Origin: Clostridium sp. K4410.MGS-306
Lineage (GTDB): Bacteria > Cyanobacteriota > Vampirovibrionia > Gastranaerophilales > Gastranaerophilaceae
DNA: 64,000 bases
Direction: 5' to 3'
NCBI GenBank assembly: GCA_000980375.1
Contig: LARD01000002.1
Coordinates: 25,346 to 89,345, forward strand
Part shown: positions 27,002-36,319 of the stretch, piece by piece
Numbering within the stretch: position 1 is the stretch's first letter
Layout of the letters: each line of letters begins with the position of its first letter
The notes under the pieces: generated by a model
The model's input: the letters and a program-made list of their open reading frames with translations, nothing else
Database searches by the model: none
Told to the model about the DNA's origin: nothing
Translations under genes and position numbers: made by a program

Positions 27002-28330
27002 CTAATTACGGCTGTCCGGTTTACCTATTCTCAAATTAACCGCAAAGAGGAATAAAAACACGGGTAAAATTTGAAGAATGATTCTGTCCATGGAGTTTTG
27101 CACAAGCCACGTGATATCGTGCGGCGAAAATAAATAAACCCCGAAATATCCCGCCGTGCAAAGCAAAAGGATTGCACACGAGAGCATAAAGGGAGTTTTG
27201 TTTATCTGTTTTATTCTGAAACCTTTAATGCAAAGCAAAGCAAGTGCAAACACAAGCAAAAACCTTGTAAAAGCCATAGACACAAAGGTTTTTAAAATGA
27301 TAGCATATCTGCTCCAGTCAAAAGCAAAGTGGTATGTTTTGAGGATAAAGAACCCTGCCACAAGGTCGTTTGGCGTGTGTGCAAGGTATTTAAACCATGC
27401 AATAAAACATACGGACACAACGGCTGTGAGCAGTGTGAGTCCGGCTTTTTTATACATTTTTTTGTACAACATCCAGCCTAAAATAACCGCAAGCCAGATT
27501 AAAAAGAACATCATACCCTCATTTTTTGTCCACGCGCCAAGTGCTGCAAAAATTTCAGAGAGGAGGATGTATGAAAATTTTTCTTTTCTGAAATACAAAA
27601 ACAAACATACAATACTGGACAAAAACATATAAGCAAGCGGAATGTCAGCGCATTGCGCAGCTCCATTTACAAGAAAAATATCCAGTATCATAAACACGGA
27701 AGTGACAACCACGGCAATTTTTGCGCTTTTAAAATACTCGAGCGCCTGAAACAGAAGATACACAAGCCCGAATGTGAAAAACATGGCTATAGTAATATTT
27801 ACTGCGTAATTTTCTCCTCCGGCATAATTCCACAGTCCTGCTGTCAAAGACGGCAGCATAAGCGGATAATCGTTGTGCGACATAAAATGCGGAAGAGAAA
27901 ACATATTCTGCCACAACGGTAGATTTGTGCTCAAAAACAGGGCCTTTATGTTCCAGATTCTGAATCCGTCCCAGCTTCCCATCGGGTTGTTTATAAAATA
28001 TTTTAAGAAAATCAACACAGCATAAAGATTCAAAAGATAAAACCAGCTCGAGAGCTTTTTGAATTTGTGTTTGCTCATATCCGGTTTTTCTTCGTTGTAA
28101 TACAAAAGTGCCAGCACAATCATCAAGATTGTCTGTATGATAGCTGTAGTTTTAAAGCTGTTTACATTAAAATACAGGCACAAAAAATAGAGAATCGAGC
28201 TTATGCCAAACCCCAGAGGTATGGAAAACAAAAGCCTGAAGCGAAGCTCCATTTCTCTTTCTATGCAGGAGACCGCAAAGTAGCCCGTGAAAAGTGTAAC
28301 TAAAAATCCGTATACAAACCCGAGTATCAT
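27002..28330 (-). CDS. Polytopic GT-C-like membrane glycosyltransferase (putative)
   Basis: The 442-residue product has about 11-12 hydrophobic segments. The first long loop holds NNPMGSWDGFRIWNIKALFL, with the Asp-containing loop typical of GT-C / ArnT-PMT-like proteins that take sugars from polyprenyl phosphates, and HFMSHNDYPLMLPSLTAGLW follows. Such enzymes add sugars to glycans or lipids on the outer side of the inner membrane. The acceptor is unknown. Its start overlaps the stop of the preceding 149-residue gene by 4 bases (ATGA), so the two are translationally coupled and may act together. Confidence 0.68.
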   Translation of the reverse strand: MILGFVYGFLVTLFTGYFAVSCIEREMELRFRLLFSIPLGFGISSILYFLCLYFNVNSFKTTAIIQTILMIVLALLYYNEEKPDMSKHKFKKLSSWFYLLNLYAVLIFLKYFINNPMGSWDGFRIWNIKALFLSTNLPLWQNMFSLPHFMSHNDYPLMLPSLTAGLWNYAGGENYAVNITIAMFFTFGLVYLLFQALEYFKSAKIAVVVTSVFMILDIFLVNGAAQCADIPLAYMFLSSIVCLFLYFRKEKFSYILLSEIFAALGAWTKNEGMMFFLIWLAVILGWMLYKKMYKKAGLTLLTAVVSVCFIAWFKYLAHTPNDLVAGFFILKTYHFAFDWSRYAIILKTFVSMAFTRFLLVFALALLCIKGFRIKQINKTPFMLSCAILLLCTAGYFGVYLFSPHDITWLVQNSMDRIILQILPVFLFLFAVNLRIGKPDSRN

Positions 28331-28776
28331 TTATTTATCCTTTTATACAAATATGTTTTTGCGTTGATTGTTTTTACTGTTTTAAAGCCTTTTGGCACAG
28401 ACGGTGTTCTTTGATATGTGCCGATTACGTAGTTTTTGTCTGTATCATTTTTCAAAACCACGGGTGCAATCGCATACTGCGCAAGATAAAAGTCGCGTAT
28501 GGAGTCTTGTATGTCAAAGACGCTTGCTTCGGGCGTGTCAGAGACAAAGCCTATCTGGGTTTCGTTTTTCAAATCTTCCACAGAGCCTAAGGCCTGTCTT
28601 ATGTCAAAAACCTGTGTGTAGAAAGAGTTTTGCTTTATGTAATCAACAAAAAGCATGGTGTAGGGTATTTGAAAAATCAAAAAGAAATATTTAATGTTCC
28701 ATAAAATTAAAAATGCAAAAATTATGCGAAAAATGGTTCTGTCAGGGATTTTATGGAGTTTTGATATCATGACCAT
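28327..28776 (-). CDS. Small membrane-anchored protein, unknown
   Basis: This 149-residue product has one N-terminal membrane segment (about 12-35, RTIFRIIFAFLILWNIKYFF) and a mostly extracytoplasmic domain of about 110 residues. No family is recognised. It overlaps the end of coaE by 10 bases and the GT-C-like gene by 4 bases, an arrangement typical of an accessory or sensor subunit made with the glycosyltransferase. A second ATG two codons in is an equally good start. Confidence 0.65.
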   Translation of the reverse strand: MVMISKLHKIPDRTIFRIIFAFLILWNIKYFFLIFQIPYTMLFVDYIKQNSFYTQVFDIRQALGSVEDLKNETQIGFVSDTPEASVFDIQDSIRDFYLAQYAIAPVVLKNDTDKNYVIGTYQRTPSVPKGFKTVKTINAKTYLYKRINK

Positions 28777-29357
28777 AGCCTTTCGAGGGTTTTTTCTATT
28801 TGTGTTTCAAGTTCAATAAGGTTGTTGTTGTTTTCGATTATGAAATCGGCCATGTTTCTTTTTTCTTCCTGCGAGACCTGCGCATTGATACGCTCTAATG
28901 CGTGCTCTAGGGGGTAGCCGTTTCTGTTCATCAGTCTTTGAAGACGCACTTTTTTGTCTGCACAAACAAGCACTGTTCTGTCAAAAAGATTTTGCATGTT
29001 TTCTTCAAACAAAAGCGGCACAGAGGCAATCACAATTTCTTCGTCTTCGTGTTCTTCAAAAAATTGTTTTATTTTTTCTTCCACAAGCGGGTGTAGAATG
29101 TCTTCCAGAGCTTCCATTTTTTCGGGGTCTGCAAAAACAATGAGCCCGATTTTGTGACGGCCCAGTCTGCCGTCATCGAGGAAAATGTCTTTTCCTTCAA
29201 AAAGTTTTTTTACTTTTTCGATTACTTCTTCGTTTTCGTCCATAAGACGGTGGCAAATCCAATCAGCGTCGATTACGGGGATGCCTTTTTTTTCGATGTA
29301 GCTTTGTACAATTGATTTACCGGAGGCAATATTGCCTGTGAGACCTACTTTTAACAT
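28767..29357 (-). CDS. coaE: Dephospho-CoA kinase
   Basis: The 196-residue product begins VGLTGNIASGKSIVQSYI, with a P-loop GNIASGKS, then VIDADWICHRLM with the Asp-rich substrate-binding segment, and PLLFEENMQNLFD and LQRLMNRNGY in the lid region. It phosphorylates dephospho-CoA at the 3'-hydroxyl of ribose, the last step of CoA synthesis. Length fits the family. It lies 25 bases downstream of cysS on the same strand and overlaps the next gene, so an operon is likely. Confidence 0.95.
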   Translation of the reverse strand: MLKVGLTGNIASGKSIVQSYIEKKGIPVIDADWICHRLMDENEEVIEKVKKLFEGKDIFLDDGRLGRHKIGLIVFADPEKMEALEDILHPLVEEKIKQFFEEHEDEEIVIASVPLLFEENMQNLFDRTVLVCADKKVRLQRLMNRNGYPLEHALERINAQVSQEEKRNMADFIIENNNNLIELETQIEKTLERLWS

Positions 29358-29382
29358 ACTCTGCCAACTTTCTGTAAGTTAA

Positions 29383-30831
29383 CTATTTTAATTCAAATAC
29401 AGTTCCCTCTTTTGAATCTTTTAAAACAATATTGATTTTATCGAGCGAATTTCTTATTTGGTCAGCCACGGCCCAGTTTTTTTGTGCGCGGGCTTCGTTT
29501 CGGACCTGTATTATTTTCTCCATAATCTCTTTTGCGTTTGCCTTTGCGATTATATCTTTGTCTTCGATAAAATCAAATTCGTCAATGATTTCAGCGAGTT
29601 TTTCTTTGAGCTGGTTTTCGTCAAGCTCAACTTTTTCAAGGTCAAAACCAAGAACGCGGGCAAGTTTTATCAGTATTGAAATATATTTTATTGCGTTATC
29701 TTTGTCGTTTTCGTCTTTGGCTTTGTTTGCTTTTGTGGCTGTTTCAAACAGTACTGCAAGCGCCTTTGAAGTGTTAAAATCATCATTCATTGCAGCTTTG
29801 AATTCTTCAATTTCGTCTGACTCTGCAACGTCAATGAGCGCGTCTTTGCCTACCCATGCAAGTACGTTGTTTGCGGCATTTTTCAGCCTTTTTGCACCTG
29901 CTTGCGCAGCTTCGAGGGCTTCGTCATTAAATTCCACCGGCATTCTGTAGTTATTTGTCAGGATAAAGAACCTGATTGTGTTTGCGTCGTATTTGTCGAG
30001 CAAGCCTTCGATTGTGATAAAGTTGCCCAGTGATTTTGACATTTTTTCTTTGTTGATTGTTACAAAACCGTTGTGCAGCCAGTATTTTACAAACCTGCAG
30101 CCGTTTGCGCACTCTGATTGTGCAATCTCGTTTTCGTGATGCGGAAAGATTAAATCCGCACCGCCTGCGTGAATGTCGATTTCATCGGCAAGGTGGCGTT
30201 TGCTCATGGCCGAGCATTCAATGTGCCAGCCCGGTCTGCCCACACCCCACGGGCTTTTGTAGCCGAATTTTTCGTCTTTTTTCCACAGAGCAAAGTCCAG
30301 CGGGTCTTCTTTTTTGTCAGAAGTTTCTACCCTTGCTCCTGATTCTAGGTCATCAATCGGCTGTTTGCTCAAGTATCCGTATCTTGGGAATTTTTTGACC
30401 CTGAAGTATACGTCTCCGTCAGCTTCGTAGGCATAGCCTTTGTCAATGAGGGTTTTAACCATTTTTATCATGTCGCCTAATGTCTTTGTTGCAAAAGGCT
30501 CAACGTCGGGTTTAAGGTTGTTGAGTTTTTTCATGGAGTCTGAAAAAATATCATAATATTTTTTTGCGATTTCATCAGGCGTGCAGTTTTCTTTAACGGA
30601 TTTGTTCAAAATTTTGTCGTCAACATCTGTCACGTTGCGGCAGTAAGTAACATCGTATCCGAGGAATTTAAGATATCTGTAGACAACATCCCACGTAATG
30701 TAGCAGCGCGCGTGGCCAAGGTGAGGGTGGTCATAAACTGTGGGGCCGCAAACGTACATGTTCACTTTATTGCCGTTAATGGGGGTAAATTCTTCAACTT
30801 CGTTAGAGTAAGTATTAAATAATTTCAACAT
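29383..30831 (-). CDS. cysS: Cysteinyl-tRNA synthetase
   Basis: The 482-residue product has the class I signature HIGH-like motif in YDHPHLGHARCYITWD, zinc-binding residues (Cys in MYVCGPTVYDH, then WHIECSAMS and HHENEIAQSE), KMSKS in NKEKMSKSLGNF, and a helical C-terminal domain. It charges tRNA-Cys with cysteine. Length and order are normal. It appears to be the first gene of the group cysS-coaE-unknown-GT-C on the minus strand. Confidence 0.97.
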   Translation of the reverse strand: MLKLFNTYSNEVEEFTPINGNKVNMYVCGPTVYDHPHLGHARCYITWDVVYRYLKFLGYDVTYCRNVTDVDDKILNKSVKENCTPDEIAKKYYDIFSDSMKKLNNLKPDVEPFATKTLGDMIKMVKTLIDKGYAYEADGDVYFRVKKFPRYGYLSKQPIDDLESGARVETSDKKEDPLDFALWKKDEKFGYKSPWGVGRPGWHIECSAMSKRHLADEIDIHAGGADLIFPHHENEIAQSECANGCRFVKYWLHNGFVTINKEKMSKSLGNFITIEGLLDKYDANTIRFFILTNNYRMPVEFNDEALEAAQAGAKRLKNAANNVLAWVGKDALIDVAESDEIEEFKAAMNDDFNTSKALAVLFETATKANKAKDENDKDNAIKYISILIKLARVLGFDLEKVELDENQLKEKLAEIIDEFDFIEDKDIIAKANAKEIMEKIIQVRNEARAQKNWAVADQIRNSLDKINIVLKDSKEGTVFELK

Positions 30832-30884
30832 AATAAACTACCTGATTTGCTCGAATATAAAATATATTACATCAAATCAAGGCA

Positions 30885-30906
30885 TGTTAAAAGTACCCGT
30901 CGGGTA
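30885..30906 (-). terminator. Likely terminator of the coiled-coil protein gene
   Basis: On the minus strand TACCCG-A-CGGGTA (30906-30894) forms a compact hairpin followed by CTTTTAAC. It starts 4 bases after the stop of the upstream gene. Confidence 0.6.
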
Positions 30907-30909
30907 ATA

Positions 30910-32640
30910 TCAACCTGTGATAGTAGTTTGTTTATCCTGATTCTGGTTTTTTTGCAGCTTTGCAAGTGATTCAAAGGCATTTTTCAGCTTGCTCTGTTCA
31001 GAGCGGTAGTTTTTGGCATAAATATCTGTCTGTTCGCCCACAACATTGAGCAGCCATCCTGTCAAAAGACCTATAACAAGGTTCTTGGCGCCTGTCCAGC
31101 CTCTTAATGTGCCGTAGTATGACATTCCGATACCGCCGAGGATAGGTATGCCGCCAGTGAGAGTTCTTGAGATTCTTTCATCTTTGTCTTTTGAGTTTGC
31201 AACGAGCATTGCTGCCAGTGCTGCAGGGCCGATAATGCCCAGTACGTCTGTGGGGCCTGAGCCCACTCTTAATTCTGCAAGTTTTTCGTAAGTTATGTCT
31301 TCATGTTTTATTGCAGTGTTTAATTTATCATTTAATTTTGTCATAGATTTTTTTGCTGCCTGATATTCGGCAGAGTCTTTGCCTAGGATTGTTTTAATAT
31401 CTGTCATAGCCTCCTGTGCCAAACCTTTTGCGTAAGATTCGGGTTTAATCAGGTCTTTCATGGCTGCAATTTTATCCAGAGTTGCTTTAGAAGAAGCAGG
31501 GTCTTTGGTTGATAAGACAGAAGCTTTTGAAAGCTCATCAAGGTTTGTTTGAATCTGTTTAAAGATTTTTTCTCTTGCAGCTTTTTCGCCATCGCCCGCC
31601 AGATTTTTTGCCTCATCAAGGTTTTTGGACAACTCTTTTACAATGTCCACAATCTTTTTGTTTGAAGAGTCCACGCTGACCTGTAAATCGTACAGAGCCT
31701 GTTTCATTGCGCTGTTTACGTCGGAGATATTGTTGGAAATTCTTGATTTGGACGAGTTGATTTGTTTGAATACAGCTTTTCTGTCTTTTGCAATTATATC
31801 TGTTGTAATGTAAGTTTTAAATTGTTTGAGGTTTTTAAAGAATCCGCCTTTTTGCTTGTAGAGCCTGTTGTACACTTCTGTATTAAGACCGTCGAGGTTT
31901 TTCCAGATGTTTTCGGAACGTGCCATGTGCTGTTGGGACGAGAACCCTGCCATGTATTCGTTCATGATTTGCTGTGCTTTATCTTCCAGCTGTTTGGCTT
32001 TTGCGGGGTCTTTGGCCTTGATTTTTTGTGCAATACTTTTCAGGTTTGCACAAAAGTCTACTGCTGCGTATTCGGCGTCTTTGTATGCGTTGTTTTTGGT
32101 TTTGAGAGTGATTTTTTTGAAGTACTTGTTTATGCCGTCAGCGGCTTTTTTCATACCCAGCTTGTCCATCCAGTGGTATGTAAAGCTGTCTTTTACAGCA
32201 GAAAAGTTGGAGCTTGCCTGAAGGCTGTCAGCCACAAACTGTACGCTTTTGCCTGTTTTGAGCTTAACTTTTTGGAGGAAAGTCAGGTCTTTTGACTTTG
32301 CGTTAAGGTCAAACACGGCTTTTTTTGCCCGTGCAGAGATTTTTGCAAGCCGTTTGGAAATTCCGCCCGAACCTTTGGACAAAGCTGCAAGTGTAAGCAC
32401 TCCTAAAAGAAGCGTTCCGCCGACAGATGCGCTTATTATGCCCACAAGTTTTTTGGGGCTCATTTTTTCTTTTTCCTGCGTGTTTTGGCCGTTGTAGGTG
32501 TCAGGCTCAATGTCTCCGACTTTTACGGAAGCGATTGTAGCAGTTGAGTTTTTTTTGTCAGGGTTCGAAACAGAGCTGTATTGTCCTGTTTGCGTAAAAA
32601 AGTTTTTATATACGTTATTGTTAGAAAAATTTACTGACAT
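30910..32640 (-). CDS. Large coiled-coil protein with membrane segments, unknown
   Basis: Called from ATG 32640 (576 residues), because it has GCAGG just upstream and gives a short N-terminus MSVNFSNNNVYKNFF; an in-frame start 16 codons earlier is less likely. A hydrophobic segment at about 70-95 (GIISASVGGTLLLGVLTLAAL) is followed by about 370 residues of Lys/Ala/Asp-rich helix with coiled-coil character. A C-terminal hydrophobic region then contains LGIIGPAALAAMLVANS and GGIPILGGIGMSYYGTL. It may be an inner-membrane protein with a long cytoplasmic or periplasmic helical domain. I know no function; it looks lineage-specific. It may relate to the membrane proteins at 41191 and 56638 by its N-terminal style. 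Confidence 0.7.
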   Translation of the reverse strand: MSVNFSNNNVYKNFFTQTGQYSSVSNPDKKNSTATIASVKVGDIEPDTYNGQNTQEKEKMSPKKLVGIISASVGGTLLLGVLTLAALSKGSGGISKRLAKISARAKKAVFDLNAKSKDLTFLQKVKLKTGKSVQFVADSLQASSNFSAVKDSFTYHWMDKLGMKKAADGINKYFKKITLKTKNNAYKDAEYAAVDFCANLKSIAQKIKAKDPAKAKQLEDKAQQIMNEYMAGFSSQQHMARSENIWKNLDGLNTEVYNRLYKQKGGFFKNLKQFKTYITTDIIAKDRKAVFKQINSSKSRISNNISDVNSAMKQALYDLQVSVDSSNKKIVDIVKELSKNLDEAKNLAGDGEKAAREKIFKQIQTNLDELSKASVLSTKDPASSKATLDKIAAMKDLIKPESYAKGLAQEAMTDIKTILGKDSAEYQAAKKSMTKLNDKLNTAIKHEDITYEKLAELRVGSGPTDVLGIIGPAALAAMLVANSKDKDERISRTLTGGIPILGGIGMSYYGTLRGWTGAKNLVIGLLTGWLLNVVGEQTDIYAKNYRSEQSKLKNAFESLAKLQKNQNQDKQTTITG

Positions 32641-32705
32641 AACCTGCAAAAAAATATAATTTACCTGCCTACATGTAATTAAAAACATGAAGAAGGTAAA
32701 AATTG

Positions 32706-33551
32706 CTATTTAAGTTTGCATTGCAGACCTTTTTTAACAGCGAAATTTACAAATCTTTGCGGAAGAAAAGACATCAGCCTTGCAAAAATCGAGTCTTTGC
32801 CTATATTGTAGGACAGTTTCGGGTTTTTTGTTTTTAATACATGTGACACAAGTTTTGCAATATCAGAGGGTTTAAGCCCCTTGTCGTTGTTTTTTCTTGC
32901 GTTTTTCATCAAAAAATCAAACTCTTTTTCGTATTTCTTTTTGCCTTCTTCGCACAAATGTTCTATGTTTTTGTCGCATTCATCCAGCGATTTGTTCCAT
33001 ATCGGGGTTTTTACAACGCCGGGTTTAATTGAGATAATTTTGAGATTCTGCATTTTGCACTCGAGTGACAGCGAGTTGAAAAACATATCCAGCGCGCGTT
33101 TTGATACACAATAAGGCGATACAAACGGGAAAATTCCGTAGCTTGCCATGGAGCTTATGTTTACTATTCTGGCGTCAGGCATGGCTTTCATCAAGGGTAA
33201 AGCCTTTTGTGCTATGCGTATCGCACCAAAGACGTTTACTTCAAACTGCTTTTTCAAAATATCGTACGGAATATATTCAACAGGCCCTGCAATGGCAATG
33301 CCTGCGTTGTTTACAAGTGCATAAAGGTTGTCTGTTTTTTGCATAATCTGCTCAAACGCGCAGTTTACACTCTCCTCGCTTGTTACATCGAGAAAAATTG
33401 CCGTAATGTTTTCACTACAAGCCTCAATTGCTTCTTTGTCTTCCTGTTTTCTTACACCCGCAAAGACTTTATACCCTTCTTGTGCAAGCGTGAGCGCAGT
33501 TTCTTTCCCCAGACCGGAGGATGCACCTGTTACCAAAACAAATTTTTCCAT
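32706..33551 (-). CDS. Short-chain dehydrogenase/reductase
   Basis: Called from ATG 33551 (281 residues) with GGGAGAT upstream; the longer open frame adds an implausible 38-residue head. Classical SDR motifs are present: VTGASSGLGKETAL (TGxxxGxG cofactor site), ALVNNAGIAIAGP (NNAG), the catalytic Ser in IVNISSMASYG, and YCVSKRALD (YxxxK). It reduces or oxidises an unknown carbonyl or hydroxyl with NAD(P)H. The C-terminal part after residue 190 sets substrate choice and resembles oxidoreductases of the DltE/YqjQ-like group. The prepilin leader copy 3 starts about 90 bases upstream on the other strand. Confidence 0.92.
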   Translation of the reverse strand: MEKFVLVTGASSGLGKETALTLAQEGYKVFAGVRKQEDKEAIEACSENITAIFLDVTSEESVNCAFEQIMQKTDNLYALVNNAGIAIAGPVEYIPYDILKKQFEVNVFGAIRIAQKALPLMKAMPDARIVNISSMASYGIFPFVSPYCVSKRALDMFFNSLSLECKMQNLKIISIKPGVVKTPIWNKSLDECDKNIEHLCEEGKKKYEKEFDFLMKNARKNNDKGLKPSDIAKLVSHVLKTKNPKLSYNIGKDSIFARLMSFLPQRFVNFAVKKGLQCKLK

Positions 33552-33638
33552 GATATCTCCCGTAAATTTAATATTTATATTTTTTATCACAAAATATTTA
33601 TAAAGTCTCAAAAAACAAAATGCACGGGTTGTTTTTTT

Positions 33639-33817
33639 GTAAACAAATATTACTGAAAATCGCAAATATAAAGAAATGTAAATACGAGTTTCTTGACGCC
33701 AAAAATCAAGCCCCGTAAGCTTTTCTGTAAGGTAAGTGACGGTGGGTTATGTCAAGTTCTCCTTAAAAACTGCCGACACCCGTTATATCATGAAAGAATA
33801 CTGTATTAGGAGAACAT
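33639..33817 (+). promoter_or_regulatory. Shared prepilin leader, copy 3
   Basis: GTAAACAAATATTACTG starts the leader. AAATATAAAGAAATGTAAA, TTGACG (33693-33698), 17 bases and TAAGCT (33716-33721) follow, then two GTAAG units (33727-33736) and a 5' UTR of about 80 bases ending in TTAGGAGAACAT. The GTG in the repeat is out of frame with the gene here, so the leader is conserved as DNA or RNA, not as protein. Confidence 0.8.
33727..33736 (+). repeat. GTAAG pentamer tandem repeat, 2 copies
   Basis: This is the shortest tract of the four leaders, placed 5 bases after the -10 box. Confidence 0.85.
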
Positions 33818-35833
33818 ATGAAAAGATTTATTACACTCATGCGTCGAAAGGCTAAGGCGTTTTCGATGGCTGAAGCTTTAATCACCCTTTTGATAGTTTG
33901 TATTATTGTTCTTGCGAGTGTTCCTGTAATTACCAAAAAAAGACGTAATATGGATAACTCACACGGAAAATATTTATGTACATTAAATAGCGCAGGAAAC
34001 TATGTAGAATACTACAGCAGAGCTGCGATAGGCAAAGAAGAAGACCCTGACACATGGCACGAAGTCACAAATTCCGGCTACAAAGATACCGTAAGCTGGT
34101 ATAACTCAGATGGCCAGCTTCTTTCCAAGGAGCGCTTCCAGTGTAAATTCACACCGCCACCCGGAGCAAGAAACTTTAACGTAACCGTTATAGGCGGCGG
34201 TTCGGGCGGACGTGACGGCACCTCTGATTACAAAGAGCTGTTAAATGTCACCTACCCCACATCAGGTTCTTTTACGGCAAAAGAAGAAAATGAATATTAT
34301 AATATAATTCTCATCAGCGGAGGCGGTGGTGGCGGCGGTTCACCGCGTGACTGGAATAACGGCTCTGCCGGCTACGGCGGCGGAGGCGGAGCAGGCGGAG
34401 TAATCCGTGCTGAAGAGTTGCATCTTGTTAAAAATGCTTCGTATTCATATTCCGTTGGCGGCGGCGGTGCCGGCGGCTGGGGCGTAATGCGCGGGTGCTG
34501 TAAACCTAACAAAACAGACCACGACAGAGCTCCAAGCGGCGGACCTTCCTCTTTTAGCGGTTCCAACAATGGTGAAACAGTCAATTTTTATATCCCGGGA
34601 GCACAAGGCGGTGACTCTATTGGTTGTACCAAAAAGAAATGCCGCGGAGGTGGAGCCGGCGGTGGTACATCAGGTAATAGTATCACCAGACAGTATGCTT
34701 CTGCCAAAGGCTCAGTTGTAGCATATGGCGGCCCGAGCGGTGCCGAAGGCAGCCAATATTGCAGCGGATGCGGTGTATTACGTACCCGTAGCGGCGGCAA
34801 AAATAATGTTGATTCTTTCCAGGTGGATTCCAATAATTACCCGATTAAATACTCATACGGTTCCGGCGGTGACGGCCGTGGACACGGAAGCGTTGAATAT
34901 TCCGGTTTGGCGGGTTCATCAGGAGCATTGATTATCTCTCAATTAAATAAATTGTACGGCAACGGCGGTAATGCCGGTAAAATCTCGTCCAGATTTGTTC
35001 CGTCTATAGAAGGCCACCTTGTTGCTTCTATACCTCTTGCTGCTAAATCAAATGAAGCAGGTAAACAGGTTGTAATAACCGCGTACAAAAACAAAACAAA
35101 TAACGGAATATTAGCAAGAGCAGATGGCGGTGCGCTGCCAGGTACAAACAAAGAAGCTCCGACTGACGGTGAAGAATCGCCATGGACTTATAAGCACGCA
35201 GGTGTTGCGGCTCAAAGCTGTAGCGCCGTTACTAACGAAGGTGCGGGATATGAAACCGTTAAAAAAGAAGTACAAAAATGCAAAAAAGTCGGTTGTGAAT
35301 TGGATGAAGATTTTGATGTTGAATATTTGAAGCAACATAATACAAAAACCGAAATAGAAGGAGCCGGTGCAGTTCCAGTGCTGCCTGCCGGTCTTGGCAA
35401 GTGGAGCTCAAATGAAGACGCTTATCTTGACATGGTTTTTGAGGCTCTGCCTTTATCCAATGCTTCCGGAGCCAAGCTGGATGCATATTTAAAAACACTG
35501 AATATATATTATACAGATGCGTCAAAAGCACAGGGATTGATAAATGCAGACAGCTCAAACCTTGCACAATTTGACAATGCGGATGAATTTGATCAGACAG
35601 GTTGTTTTTATGATAACGACAGACTGATGTATACAAAGGTTTGTGTATCTTCTTACTCAGACACAAAAGACGACAAAGTCTGGCATGCAGGCAGAAGACA
35701 TCAGACTTGTCCTGCTGCGGGTGACGGTCAACAATTCGGTGCCGGCGGTGGCGGAGGCACTGTGGGAGATATCCCGGGTGTATTTGGCAAAGGCGGCAAA
35801 GGCGCGCCGGGTGCTATTATCATCGAATGGTAA
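33818..35833 (+). CDS. Glycine-rich prepilin-like surface protein 4
   Basis: At 671 residues this is the longest member. KAF|SMAEALITLLIV is the prepilin signal (Ala before the cut, Glu at +5), then PVITKKRRN. It lacks the CYW block but keeps CKFTPPPGARNFNVTVIG before the Gly-rich body. The body includes cysteine pairs (CCKP, CTKKKC, YCSGCG) and, uniquely, a non-glycine domain of about 110 residues near 490-600 (KKEVQKCKKVGCELDEDFDV onward), before returning to GGGGG and ending in APGAIIIEW. The extra domain may give a distinct binding property. Start ATG 33818 has an AGGAGA site. Export by the pilus machinery is inferred. Confidence 0.85.
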   Translation: MKRFITLMRRKAKAFSMAEALITLLIVCIIVLASVPVITKKRRNMDNSHGKYLCTLNSAGNYVEYYSRAAIGKEEDPDTWHEVTNSGYKDTVSWYNSDGQLLSKERFQCKFTPPPGARNFNVTVIGGGSGGRDGTSDYKELLNVTYPTSGSFTAKEENEYYNIILISGGGGGGGSPRDWNNGSAGYGGGGGAGGVIRAEELHLVKNASYSYSVGGGGAGGWGVMRGCCKPNKTDHDRAPSGGPSSFSGSNNGETVNFYIPGAQGGDSIGCTKKKCRGGGAGGGTSGNSITRQYASAKGSVVAYGGPSGAEGSQYCSGCGVLRTRSGGKNNVDSFQVDSNNYPIKYSYGSGGDGRGHGSVEYSGLAGSSGALIISQLNKLYGNGGNAGKISSRFVPSIEGHLVASIPLAAKSNEAGKQVVITAYKNKTNNGILARADGGALPGTNKEAPTDGEESPWTYKHAGVAAQSCSAVTNEGAGYETVKKEVQKCKKVGCELDEDFDVEYLKQHNTKTEIEGAGAVPVLPAGLGKWSSNEDAYLDMVFEALPLSNASGAKLDAYLKTLNIYYTDASKAQGLINADSSNLAQFDNADEFDQTGCFYDNDRLMYTKVCVSSYSDTKDDKVWHAGRRHQTCPAAGDGQQFGAGGGGGTVGDIPGVFGKGGKGAPGAIIIEW

Positions 35834-35870
35834 ACAGGTCCATTTCTTATTCACGAGAAATGTTTTCTAA

Positions 35871-35910
35871 AACAGTACTTATTGCCCTTGCTTTTGCAGG
35901 GGCTTTTTTT
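35871..35910 (+). terminator. Conserved ACAGTACTT box plus intrinsic terminator
   Basis: AACAGTACTTATT (35871-35883) precedes an 8-bp stem (GCCCTTGC 35884-35891 with 35896-35903, one G-U pair) and seven T. An extra hairpin (CATTTCT with AGAAATG, 35841-35862) lies between the stop and the box only in this copy. Confidence 0.9.
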
Positions 35911-36015
35911 ATCTTTTTAAACTTTTGTAAACTTTGTTACAAAATTGGCAATTTATTTGATTCACATGTTTTTATCTATATATAGAGTTTTAGTTAAAGG
36001 AACAATTATAAATTT

Positions 36016-36264
36016 ATGGCATTTGAAATTCCAAAAATTAATATGTTTCAACAACCAATACAGCAGATAGGTGCTATAGGCGCACGCGGTACACAGGCAA
36101 CAGGCGGTGTGCAAAAAACCGGCGGGCAAATGTTTGGCGGTCTGCAAGGCGGCACTGCTGTAGATAATGAACTTGCTGATATGAGAAGATTCATTGGGCC
36201 GTATAACGGTACAGGCCAAATTCGACCGCAAAAAGCAGAGGCAAATTTATTTTATCTGGCGTAA
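36016..36264 (+). CDS. Small unknown protein, Gly/Gln-rich
   Basis: This 82-residue ORF starts at ATG 36016 after AAAGGAACAATT. It has no membrane segment or signal peptide. The middle is Gly/Gln/Thr-rich (GARGTQATGGVQKTGGQMFG), and the end has an Asp/Arg helix and an aromatic NLFYLA tail. No family is recognised. It converges on another unknown small gene across a shared terminator. Coding status rests on the ribosome site, length and the terminator at its end. Confidence 0.6.
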   Translation: MAFEIPKINMFQQPIQQIGAIGARGTQATGGVQKTGGQMFGGLQGGTAVDNELADMRRFIGPYNGTGQIRPQKAEANLFYLA

Positions 36265-36284
36265 ATAATTAAAAATATATAATC

Positions 36285-36319
36285 AAAAAAGAAGTCTGAA
36301 TAATCAAGACTTCTTTTTT
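36285..36319. terminator. Bidirectional terminator between convergent small genes
   Basis: AAAAAAGAAGTCT (36285-36297) pairs with AGACTTCTTTTTT (36307-36319), giving A and T runs on both sides, so it can stop transcription from either direction. It touches the stop codon of the minus-strand gene. Confidence 0.85.

Noticed and set aside
31762..32295. Cys/Phe/Val-rich 177-codon frame opposite the coiled-coil gene
   Set aside because: It is the antisense of a Lys/Ala/Asp-rich coding sequence, without a start signal or recognisable motifs.
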